From NCBI GenBank assembly GCA_947500575.1, contig CANMSI010000004.1, positions 408,778 through 472,777 on the forward strand: a stretch of 64,000 nucleotides of DNA, read 5' to 3'. Both the position numbers and the translations under genes were made by a program. Shown piece by piece: positions 27,766-35,480 of this stretch. Source of the stretch: an uncultured Flavobacteriaceae bacterium (GTDB taxonomy: Bacteria > Bacteroidota > Bacteroidia > Flavobacteriales > Flavobacteriaceae). The notes beneath the pieces were generated by a model. That model saw only the letters and a list, made by a program, of their open reading frames with translations. It ran no database searches and had not been told where the DNA came from. Every line of letters starts with the position of its first letter. Position 1 is the first letter of the stretch.

Positions 27766-28206
27766 TTATTCAAAAATATCGAGATAATAGGCACAGGTAT
27801 AGGGACTGCATAATTGATCTCGTTCTTGCAATCGCCAGTATTTTCGCTTTCCACTCTTTAAAAAAGTAAAGATGCCCGTTTGCTTAATTTCACCACAACA
27901 ATCCGAAGTATAAAGTTCTATGGCACCTTCTAATTGAAGTTTCCTGTCATCCAGCACGGTGAGTATTCCATTTATCTTCACATACTCATCCTTGCTATTT
28001 GAGTATTGTTCCCCTTTAATTTTTAGTTGATGATCTTCTTCCGTAATAACTGCAGTTCCATATCCATCCCATATAAATTGAACTCCAAAGCTATGCTTGC
28101 CAATTAAAGAAGATTTGATATGATCCTTGTTACTTTGCCCAACTGCAGATACGATAGCAGCTATGAATACAACAACAAAAAGGCAATGAGATTTTTTAAG
28201 AGTCAT
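27766..28206 (-). CDS. Secreted hypothetical protein
   Basis: 146 residues with a signal peptide (MTLKKSHCLFVVVFIAAIVSAVGQ). The mature part is beta-rich with FGVQFIWDGYGTAVITEED, KINGILTVLDDRKLQLEGAIE and four cysteines (SDCCGE, CSPYTC) that could form two disulfides. No family recognised. It follows the RDD gene by 6 bp on the same strand, so co-transcription is likely. Confidence 0.7.
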   Translation of the reverse strand: MTLKKSHCLFVVVFIAAIVSAVGQSNKDHIKSSLIGKHSFGVQFIWDGYGTAVITEEDHQLKIKGEQYSNSKDEYVKINGILTVLDDRKLQLEGAIELYTSDCCGEIKQTGIFTFLKSGKRKYWRLQERDQLCSPYTCAYYLDIFE

Positions 28207-28212
28207 GAGAAT

Positions 28213-28815
28213 CTACTTTTTATTTATTTTAACCACCCTCGTTTTGGAAAGTGAGTCGTGCCAACCTATTGCGTTTGTCCCTAAGAAAGAGAAAGCTTCA
28301 AAAGGGATGAACCTACATACTGATCTTATTAAGATAGTTCCAAAATCTGGTTTCTCTCCATCTTCGGTAACTACTTTGGTATTCGTAATTAGCTTTCCTA
28401 CCGTTCTGCCAGACAAACCTTCTACCATTCCATAGTAGAGCATCCCTACAAAGAATCCAAATATTCTATTCATAATCCAACTATCTTCTTCCAAGATTCG
28501 AATAGATTCTGGTGAAACGGCTAATAAAACTACTCCCAAAATGATACCTATTCCAAATCCAAGACCCAGTAAAACAATCAGATCAATGATATAATTTGCA
28601 AATCGCAACCCTCCATCTGCCAAATTATCTTGCACAGCATTAGAAATAACTTTCTTTTCCATCCGCTGCCGCAGCGCTGTATCTTCAACAAACGTCTCAC
28701 AAGAAGGGTCAAAATCAGCAGGTGCTTGTGTTAAGCTACAAATAATACCTTGATTGTAATCAAACTTCTGATGTATGCAAATTTTACAAAATTTTAAATG
28801 GTCTTCTCTGGTCAT
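28213..28815 (-). CDS. RDD family membrane protein with N-terminal Cys4 module
   Basis: 200 residues. The N-terminal 40 residues carry C10-x2-C13-x11-C25-x12-C38 (FCKICIHQKFDYNQGIICSL), which looks like a small metal-binding or disulfide module. The C-terminal ~130 residues are an RDD-type membrane domain with GGLRFANYIIDLIVLLGLGF, the RDD-like GLSGRTVGKLITNTKVV and a late DSLSKTRVV. RDD proteins are candidate ion exchangers or transporters. The same cysteine spacing appears in the small membrane protein ~2.4 kb away. Confidence 0.82.
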   Translation of the reverse strand: MTREDHLKFCKICIHQKFDYNQGIICSLTQAPADFDPSCETFVEDTALRQRMEKKVISNAVQDNLADGGLRFANYIIDLIVLLGLGFGIGIILGVVLLAVSPESIRILEEDSWIMNRIFGFFVGMLYYGMVEGLSGRTVGKLITNTKVVTEDGEKPDFGTILIRSVCRFIPFEAFSFLGTNAIGWHDSLSKTRVVKINKK

Positions 28816-28907
28816 TTTGGATAGATTGGTTACGGGTTACCATATAAAAACGCAAATTTTTGAATTTTCATATCATACCGCCAAAATGAATATCACTTGT
28901 AGAAAAA

Positions 28908-30179
28908 TTAGGAGATTTTCGCTTCTATAATTCCTTGCTCTTTTTCAAAATACGTAAAGTAAATACCTCCAATAATGGTAATGAGAAAATAGAGAAATAC
29001 ACCGATTGTGGCAAATGGAGTAAACGCATTTAGACCAAACCAATCTCCCGTATAAAAGATCAAAATTATGCCCCCAAGTCCTCTTGCCACTTCTATCCAT
29101 ACGGCAAATTTAGTACGATCCATGAGCGTTGTATATCCATATATTCCAACAAAAATATAGGCTCCAAATAAAAGCAAACCTTTAAATCCAATGGCACTAT
29201 AGTTATAAAACATAAAGAGCATTAGCACTAAGGTAGAGAGCATTTGAAAAATAGAATACCCCTTTAGCCAAAAGGAGGCAGGAGTCTTATAACGCTCAAA
29301 ATTATAAACGTCTTTTACGATAGTTATTGGATATTTTTCTTTTACATCTTTGGGGCGCCAGCCAGTTGGCATCCACCAAATTCTAAATTTATCCCACATA
29401 TTTTGGGTATGCCATGCGTCTTTTAATAAACGCCAAATATGCTGAAAGTTAATTAGTACTGGATTCCAAGTTGCTGCTGGCTTTAAAACTCCATATTGGG
29501 GTGGCACATGGCTTAACTCCTCTTGAAAGGTGCCAAACCAACGATCCCAAATGCATAAAATTTGACCTAAATTTTTATCAATGTATTCAGGATTAATAGC
29601 GTGATGTACACGATGCTGTGAAGGAGTAATAATTATGTATTCTAGCCAACCCATTTTACCTATATGTTGGGTATGATACCAGAATTGGGCAAATAAATGA
29701 ATAGGTGCTATGATCGCAATTACCTTATGCGGAACCCCTAATAAAGCTGCAGGCAACAACAATAGTGGAAAATAACCAATAAGATTGGAAACAGACTGAC
29801 GTAAGGCACAGGCCAAATTAAATTGCTCACTACTATGATGGATTACATGTTGATTCCAAAAGAAATTTATTTTATGACTTAGTCGATGGTTCCAATAACC
29901 CGCAAAATCGATCACAATAAAGGCAACTAACCACACAAGCCAAGTTGCTTTTAATTCTGTAAGAGCTAAGTGTTCTAGAAGATAGGGATAAGTAACAATA
30001 ATTACTCCAAGACCAAGGGTGTCTTTTACAATATTCGTAAACCCAGAACTAATGCTAGAAACGGTATCCATAACGGTATACTTCTGATTCTTTTTGAAAT
30101 ACCCATATAAAATTTCAAATGCCAATAAGAGAATAAAGAAAGGTATCGCATATAGAAGCGCAGTTGCATAAGTCTCCAT
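28908..30179 (-). CDS. Sterol desaturase / fatty acid hydroxylase family protein
   Basis: 423 residues, multi-membrane. The di-iron histidine clusters of the family are visible: WNHRLSHKINFFWNQHVIHH (HxxxH and HxxHH pattern) and HRVHHAINPEYIDKNLGQ. The enzyme is a membrane di-iron oxygenase that hydroxylates or desaturates a lipid; bacterial homologues act on hopanoid, carotenoid or fatty chains, but which is not decided here. It carries extra C-terminal membrane helices (about 290-415) with no motifs. It is 8 bp upstream of the DUF1684 gene, possibly in one operon. Confidence 0.88.
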   Translation of the reverse strand: METYATALLYAIPFFILLLAFEILYGYFKKNQKYTVMDTVSSISSGFTNIVKDTLGLGVIIVTYPYLLEHLALTELKATWLVWLVAFIVIDFAGYWNHRLSHKINFFWNQHVIHHSSEQFNLACALRQSVSNLIGYFPLLLLPAALLGVPHKVIAIIAPIHLFAQFWYHTQHIGKMGWLEYIIITPSQHRVHHAINPEYIDKNLGQILCIWDRWFGTFQEELSHVPPQYGVLKPAATWNPVLINFQHIWRLLKDAWHTQNMWDKFRIWWMPTGWRPKDVKEKYPITIVKDVYNFERYKTPASFWLKGYSIFQMLSTLVLMLFMFYNYSAIGFKGLLLFGAYIFVGIYGYTTLMDRTKFAVWIEVARGLGGIILIFYTGDWFGLNAFTPFATIGVFLYFLITIIGGIYFTYFEKEQGIIEAKIS

Positions 30180-30186
30180 AGTTCAA

Positions 30187-31074
30187 TTACTCTTTAGGCT
30201 TTTTCACCCCGGCTCTTATGGGAGTTCTTAAGTTGTTTTCTACTGGTGGAATTGGGCATGAAAACCCTTCTCCATAGGCGCAGTACGGATTATATGCCTT
30301 ATTAAAATCGATTACAATGGTATTCCCCTCTGGTATCCTTAAGTCTATAAACCTACCCCCTCCATAGGTTTCCTCTCCATTTGTAGGATCTGTAAAGGGT
30401 AAAAACAAATAGTCTTTATATGCCTCATCTTCCCTTAAGCTATGACTTTGATACAACTGAAGCTGCATTTCTTGACCATTTAAAGTAAAAGTGGCAGTAC
30501 CATATTTTTCATATACCGGCAATCTACTTGAAGTAGTTTTCATTTGAAAAGGAAGTGCATTCAATGCTCTTGCAAATTTAGCCGTTACCGTATAGGTGGT
30601 ATCGATTTCAAAAAAATCATGTCCTTCAAAATCAATAGCCCGCGCTTTTAGCGGAGATTCTAATGGGTCTTTGTATTGCTCATTAAGTTCTTCCTGAAAC
30701 TCCTTTGCAGTTTGTGGCTCTTTGTTTTCTGGTTCAGGTGACGACTGCTCCTCATTCAATTTTTCACTCAGCCGTACCAAGACATCTGGACATACATCGC
30801 GCATTTTAGTGGCAACAAGTACCCCAATCTCTTGACCATCTTCAGCTTCATCATCCAAATCAAATCCAGTATCTTTGAGAAACTCTTCTTTATAGGGTGT
30901 GGCCGAATTAAGAATACAAAGGCCAATTTTTTCAATAAAAGAAGCACCTTGTTCTTTCTGAATTAAGCCATCTATACACGAACAAGAATCATTTACAAGA
31001 GTATCCATGTACTCTTGAGAATTGACGTTTATTGTAAAAATTAAAAAAAGTAAATAAACTAGGTATTTCTTCAT
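30187..31074 (-). CDS. DUF1684 domain protein with N-terminal cysteine region
   Basis: 295 residues. Signal peptide MKKYLVYLLFLIFTINVNSQ. Residues 20-105 form a separate cysteine-bearing module (NDSCSCIDGLIQKE, IGLCILNS, RDVCPDVL), then an acidic linker with SSPEPENKEPQT. The C-terminal ~155 residues match DUF1684: FARALNALPFQMKTTSSRLP, YLFLPFTDPTNGEETYGGGR and IDFNKAYNPYCAYGEGFSCP. DUF1684 usually stands alone; the extra N-terminal module is unusual. Function unknown. Exported. Confidence 0.85.
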   Translation of the reverse strand: MKKYLVYLLFLIFTINVNSQEYMDTLVNDSCSCIDGLIQKEQGASFIEKIGLCILNSATPYKEEFLKDTGFDLDDEAEDGQEIGVLVATKMRDVCPDVLVRLSEKLNEEQSSPEPENKEPQTAKEFQEELNEQYKDPLESPLKARAIDFEGHDFFEIDTTYTVTAKFARALNALPFQMKTTSSRLPVYEKYGTATFTLNGQEMQLQLYQSHSLREDEAYKDYLFLPFTDPTNGEETYGGGRFIDLRIPEGNTIVIDFNKAYNPYCAYGEGFSCPIPPVENNLRTPIRAGVKKPKE

Positions 31075-31160
31075 ACTATTTTGGTCTGATTGCTATATAC
31101 GGATTTAATCAGATCAAATATACGAAAATGGAATGGGCTCTGAACTAGAAGATTAGCGAA

Positions 31161-31436
31161 CTAGTCTCTAAGGAATCGCATCACAATACGCACTATAATG
31201 AGTCCTATTACGATATAACTCCAAGTAGACATACTGCTCGATTTTTCTTCTTGGGCTACATAAGCTTTCGCAGCCACTTTCTGGGCTTCTTTAGGATTAA
31301 TTATAAAATCTTTACAATTTTCCAGAAAATCAGGTTTTCTTTGGGTAAGTGCACAAACAATTCCCGTATTAGGGTCAAATTTTTTATTCTCACATTGTTT
31401 GCAAAAAACGAGTTGTTGCTTTAATTCCATAGCCAA
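31161..31436 (-). CDS. Small membrane protein with Cys4 module
   Basis: 91 residues. Cysteine module C12-x2-C15-x11-C27-x12-C40 (FCKQCENKKFDPNTGIVCAL), a polar middle part, and one C-terminal membrane segment (STWSYIVIGLIIVRIVMRFL). A start at the second methionine (MELKQQL) is equally possible. The module matches, in spacing and in the KFDxxxGIxCxLT block, the N-terminus of the RDD protein in this window, so the two may be paired by function. No known family name recalled. Confidence 0.7.
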   Translation of the reverse strand: MAMELKQQLVFCKQCENKKFDPNTGIVCALTQRKPDFLENCKDFIINPKEAQKVAAKAYVAQEEKSSSMSTWSYIVIGLIIVRIVMRFLRD

Positions 31437-31596
31437 GGTTTTTTAGGTTAAGTTGGTTAATATAAACGGTATATCAACACTATTATTATAGCCACTTAAC
31501 TAACTTCCAGGCATTTGAACGAATTGTAGAATTTAACCATTTAAGAGCGACACTAAGGGATCTAGCATCGCTCTTATCTGACTGCCTTAACTATAT

Positions 31597-32178
31597 CTAC
31601 TCATCATCATCACTATCTTGGTATCTGAATTGATTGGCTTGTTGTAGTTTTGCCAATTGTGTTAATTCTGCAAGGTAATTTTGTTCTTGAATAGACATTG
31701 TTGTTGCTAATTTTGATGAACCAGCCGAAAAAATAGCATCAAAAATTTCATCGATAATATTTAATAAGGCATCGATCCAACTGGGTAATTGAATTCCCAA
31801 AGCATCTAAAATAATACGAATAATCTTTTTGATCTCTTTGATGATTCTAGAAAGTCCTAATTTCCCAACTACAGATCCTAGGCTTGGAAAGATACTCTTT
31901 GCATTCTTTGTCAAAGATGCTCCGGCTGTTACCTGCAGCGCCTGATCTACCTCACTTAACTGTTGTCTAGAGGCTTTGCCCACATTTTCTCGAATAAATC
32001 CATTCAATTCTCTTACTTGGTTAATCACCGTTGGAGAAAAAGCACTAATTACTGCCTTCTCATCTTCATCATCAGCATAGTTCAATGCTTGCTTTGTAAT
32101 GTTAGCTGTGAGGCTCTGGAATTCATTTAAGAACTCATCTAGCCTATTTCCTTGGTTTTTTGTTTCTGTTGACGACAT
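31597..32178 (-). CDS. Hypothetical cytoplasmic protein
   Basis: 193 residues, no signal peptide. Mostly helical. A strongly amphipathic middle helix (LSRIIKEIKKIIRIILDALG) is followed by IPSW-type IQLPSWIDALLNIIDEIFDAI, and the tail is acidic (DSDDDE). No motif recognised. It is flanked by ~160-bp gaps on both sides, so it probably has its own promoter. The helical build and hydrophobic face could suit membrane association, but this is only a guess. Confidence 0.6.
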   Translation of the reverse strand: MSSTETKNQGNRLDEFLNEFQSLTANITKQALNYADDEDEKAVISAFSPTVINQVRELNGFIRENVGKASRQQLSEVDQALQVTAGASLTKNAKSIFPSLGSVVGKLGLSRIIKEIKKIIRIILDALGIQLPSWIDALLNIIDEIFDAIFSAGSSKLATTMSIQEQNYLAELTQLAKLQQANQFRYQDSDDDE

Positions 32179-32335
32179 CTCTTTATCTTTTAAAGTTTAG
32201 ACAAAAGTGCTTCCTATTTCTAAAAAATGTAAGAGTCGTTTGCTCCAAAATTCCATAAAATAACCCCAAAATTAAACGGGTGATTAACACTATATAAACG
32301 AAGGGCTAAAATTGAAAATGAAAAGGTTATTGCCA

Positions 32336-33067
32336 CTATATGACTTGATAAACACTATAAAAAATTATAGCAGTTAAGATTGCTTCTTCTTTCTTAAACA
32401 AGCTAGCAAGATGTTGTTGGAGGGTATCATATACATCTGAAAACCCTAAAGCATTTCCTACTAACTTGTAATTTTCTGTTGATGATAACAATAAGTGCGC
32501 AAGGTTTTTTGAAGATATAGACATTGATATTTTCTCTTTTTTACAGATTTTCAAGACCACCAGCTCTTGTTCCAATCCAGAGAAGTTAGCATCATGATTA
32601 TAGCCTGTTTCTTCTTCTCCACTATTTTCAATTTTCAGTTGTTTAAAGACCGGGGCTAACTGTATCTCAAAATCGTATACTACAATGCTTGCGTTCTTTT
32701 TAGCCACTCTTGTTATTTCATCTAAGAAAGCTTGGGACTTCGCATAATGTAATACACCCGCAAGAGAAACAATATCAAAAGTAGCGTCCGCAAATGCTAA
32801 AATTGAACCATTGTTTCTTTTATAGGTAATGTTGGGGTGTGTTATCGCTTGGGTCAACATTGCTGCACTGGTATCCACGCCGATCACCTTACTACAGTAC
32901 TGTGTTAAAGCGATTGCCGATTGTCCTGTACCACAACCAATATCTAAACCAAGATTCTCCTCTTTATCTTCCAAACACTTCTGAAGTATGGGGATATGTA
33001 AAGAAGGGCGGTAACTGGCATAGTGTTGAGCTGTTATTTTATCGTAAGATGCGCTCATCTTTTTCAT
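32336..33067 (-). CDS. SAM-dependent class I methyltransferase
   Basis: 243 residues from ATG 33067 (MKKMSASYDKITAQHYASYRP); a longer start would overlap the neighbouring gene. Motif I is LGLDIGCGTGQSAIAL, followed by VIGVDTSAAMLTQA (motif II) and FDIVSLAGVLHYAKSQAF. Substrate unknown. The C-terminal half does not match a named subfamily. It begins ~20 bp after the GH109-type gene on the same strand and may share its transcript. Confidence 0.8.
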   Translation of the reverse strand: MKKMSASYDKITAQHYASYRPSLHIPILQKCLEDKEENLGLDIGCGTGQSAIALTQYCSKVIGVDTSAAMLTQAITHPNITYKRNNGSILAFADATFDIVSLAGVLHYAKSQAFLDEITRVAKKNASIVVYDFEIQLAPVFKQLKIENSGEEETGYNHDANFSGLEQELVVLKICKKEKISMSISSKNLAHLLLSSTENYKLVGNALGFSDVYDTLQQHLASLFKKEEAILTAIIFYSVYQVI

Positions 33068-33087
33068 CAAATTATAAAAAGAAAATA

Positions 33088-34485
33088 TTAGCGAATAATT
33101 CCTAAAGGTTGCGTAGTGGTCCAATTGCCTCTTGTAAAATCTGGAAAAGCTTGTGGGGCACCTCCCTGATTAACCGAAAGCTCACTTAAAGGTGCCACAG
33201 CACTCCAAAAACAACCTTCATATACGTTTTGATCTAAAGGAAGTCCTTTTTGCAAACATTCTACAATTCGATATACCATAATACCGTCCATACCTCCATG
33301 CCCGCTTCCTTTGGCTGTTTCATTAAGTCTCTTATACAAAGGATGATCATACTTTTCATACATCGCAGCCAACTGTTCTCCTTGTGCCCATTGATGATGA
33401 CTGGTAGTAGCGCCTTCCACACCACCTTCTAGTGCTATTCTAGTGGGAAAACCAGCTAAAGCCCCTTTCGTTCCTTGGACTAAGTTAAGACGAGAGTAGG
33501 GTCTTGGACTTGTTTCATCCCATTGTATCATAATAGTTCTGCCCAAATGAGTTTTTATGATGGAAGTATTCATATCACCACCTTTGTAGTCCAATTGGTT
33601 CCATTTATGATCTTCTGCATAATTCTTGGTAGCATACATTTTCCTACCCAAGGCAGGTGTAGAATAGGATACAATACTACCAAACGTATCTTCTTGTCTA
33701 CCAAGGTTCATGTACTGAGCTACGGGGCCTAATCCATGTGTAGGATACAAATTTCCATTCCTATTGGCATAATGCAAGGTTCTCCAGGATCCTGTTCCAC
33801 GTTCTTCATGGGCCATTTGCGTTCTCAATTCGTGAATATAGGCAGCTTCTGCATGCAACAATTCGCCAATAGCGCCTTGTCTGCACATATTTAAAAACAT
33901 TAGTTCTTCTCTATTATAATTCACATTCTCTAGCATCATGCAGTGCTTTTTGGTTTTTTCTGAGGTATCAACCAATTGCCACATTTCATCAATAGTAACG
34001 GCAATGGGAACCTCAACAAAGGCGTGTGCACCGCTGTTCATAGCTTCTAGGGCCATGGGCGCATGGTTTTTCCAATTCGTAGCAATGAAAACAACATCAG
34101 GGTGCACTTCTTTGAGCATGGTCTTCCATTTATTTTCATCGCCAAAATATTGCGCAATTTTATGATGGCGTTCTCCTTTTCCTAGCTCCGTTACCACCTT
34201 TGCCCATTTCACCACATTATCTTCATATAAATCACTAATAGCCACAACTTCGGTTCCTTCCAAAGCAGCCAAAAATTTTAAATGATCTCCACCTCTTGCT
34301 CCTACTCCAATAAAAGCAGCACGCACTGTTTTCAGCTTTGGTGCTGCAAAATCACCCATATAGGTCCCTTCTGAAGGTGGTATTATTTTTTCATCTGCAC
34401 AGGCAGGAAACAATGGAGCAACAGCAAAAGCAGCACCTGTTAAAGATGTTTTTTTTATAAAATTTCTTCGATTGATATTTTTCAT
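33088..34485 (-). CDS. GH109-type Gfo/Idh/MocA protein with Tat signal
   Basis: 465 residues from ATG 34485. MKNINRRNFIKKTSLTGAAF is a twin-arginine signal, so the protein is exported folded. The Rossmann part (VRAAFIGVGARGGDHLKFLA) binds NAD. The family-specific core (NRNGNLYPTHGLGPVAQYMN, EKYDHPLYKR, GSGHGGMDGIMVYRIVECL) is that of NAD-dependent alpha-N-acetylgalactosaminidases (GH109), which cleave through a transient redox step. I recognise the similarity to the Elizabethkingia enzyme from memory. Actual substrate is not shown by sequence alone; other Gfo/Idh/MocA roles remain possible. Confidence 0.85.
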   Translation of the reverse strand: MKNINRRNFIKKTSLTGAAFAVAPLFPACADEKIIPPSEGTYMGDFAAPKLKTVRAAFIGVGARGGDHLKFLAALEGTEVVAISDLYEDNVVKWAKVVTELGKGERHHKIAQYFGDENKWKTMLKEVHPDVVFIATNWKNHAPMALEAMNSGAHAFVEVPIAVTIDEMWQLVDTSEKTKKHCMMLENVNYNREELMFLNMCRQGAIGELLHAEAAYIHELRTQMAHEERGTGSWRTLHYANRNGNLYPTHGLGPVAQYMNLGRQEDTFGSIVSYSTPALGRKMYATKNYAEDHKWNQLDYKGGDMNTSIIKTHLGRTIMIQWDETSPRPYSRLNLVQGTKGALAGFPTRIALEGGVEGATTSHHQWAQGEQLAAMYEKYDHPLYKRLNETAKGSGHGGMDGIMVYRIVECLQKGLPLDQNVYEGCFWSAVAPLSELSVNQGGAPQAFPDFTRGNWTTTQPLGIIR

Positions 34486-34567
34486 ATTAACTGCTTTTAA
34501 TGGAATCAAAAAGATCTTTAAACTCATTTTTTTAAAAGTAAGAAAAATAAATGAGGCCATTTCTCTA

Positions 34568-34605
34568 AGGGTAAACCCTGAGTTCCTTTTTTCAGGGAAT
34601 ACCAT
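34568..34605. repeat. Palindromic repeat, second family, copy 1
   Basis: AGGGTAAACCCTGA (34568-34581), a 10-nt spacer, then TCAGGGAATACC. The first half is identical, 14 of 14, to a half of the palindrome at 40522-40559, with the same spacer length; the second half has decayed. It lies in the gap before the GH109-type gene. No transposase is linked to it here. Confidence 0.7.
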
Positions 34606-34667
34606 GAATGAAGCCTTTGATAAAATTCCCAGCTTGCCTTCAGAAATAGTTTTAAACATTTAAGATC

Positions 34668-35456
34668 ATGAAAACCATCCCATTTTTCTTTATTAGTCTC
34701 TTCTTTATAAGTATATCAATGGTAAGTTGTCAAACACCAAAAGACAGTACCGTATTGGTAGTACAAGGCGATTATACACTCACAAAAAAACACTTAGAAA
34801 AACACCTATCAGATCTAAAAGGTTTAGGTGGTGAACTATCAGAAGAAGAAATACAAAGTGAAAAGTTACTCTTAATCACCATGTTCAAAGAAGCACCCGA
34901 AGAAATTTTGGCTAGCTTGGAAGAAACAGATTCGATCGTTCCTAGTCCTAACTCAAGTCCCAACCCAAATCCGATACCCAATCCTAGTCCATCAAACCTA
35001 GCTGCTGGTCATCAGAAAGTGAGAACGGTGTTGGGTAGTGATATTGGCCAAATGGAATTTGATTCGGACAAAGCGGCACTATTTAGAAGTTATATGTCAA
35101 ACTCACTACTGAAAGCGGGCAGCTCTAGAGGTGATAACGGTGGTGGCATCAGCACAAATAATCAAATACAGTTTTGTGCAGACGGTTCGTATATGGAATA
35201 CCGTTCGGCACATCTTGGTATATCGGTACCCGGTATGGATGCCAGTAGCTATGATGAGGATCGTATACCCGGCTATTGGGAAGTTGCATCATTACCCAAC
35301 GGTACCCACATTGTTCTGTTGTACAGCACACATCCCTTAATGTTAGAAGATTCCCCCAACGGTTTGCTACCCTTTCCCGTAGGACAATACGTCCAAGACT
35401 TTGTGGCATTACCTAATGGTGATGGGTTTCGCCGAACAGTAAACTATTGTAATTAA
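34668..35456 (+). CDS. Secreted lipoprotein with Asn/Pro/Ser linker
   Basis: 262 residues. MKTIPFFFISLFFISISMVSC is a lipoprotein signal. A charged helical region (about 40-80) and then a low-complexity linker (PSPNSSPNPNPIPNPSPSN, about 91-109) lead to a C-terminal domain (about 120-262) with FCADGSYMEYRSAHLGISVP, GYWEVASLPNGTHIVLLYST and GDGFRRTVNYC. The linker type separates surface domains. No family recognised. Start of a plus-strand pair with the BspA-like surface protein 24 bp downstream. Confidence 0.7.
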   Translation: MKTIPFFFISLFFISISMVSCQTPKDSTVLVVQGDYTLTKKHLEKHLSDLKGLGGELSEEEIQSEKLLLITMFKEAPEEILASLEETDSIVPSPNSSPNPNPIPNPSPSNLAAGHQKVRTVLGSDIGQMEFDSDKAALFRSYMSNSLLKAGSSRGDNGGGISTNNQIQFCADGSYMEYRSAHLGISVPGMDASSYDEDRIPGYWEVASLPNGTHIVLLYSTHPLMLEDSPNGLLPFPVGQYVQDFVALPNGDGFRRTVNYCN

Positions 35457-35480
35457 ATCAGACTTTAAAAAATAGAAATC

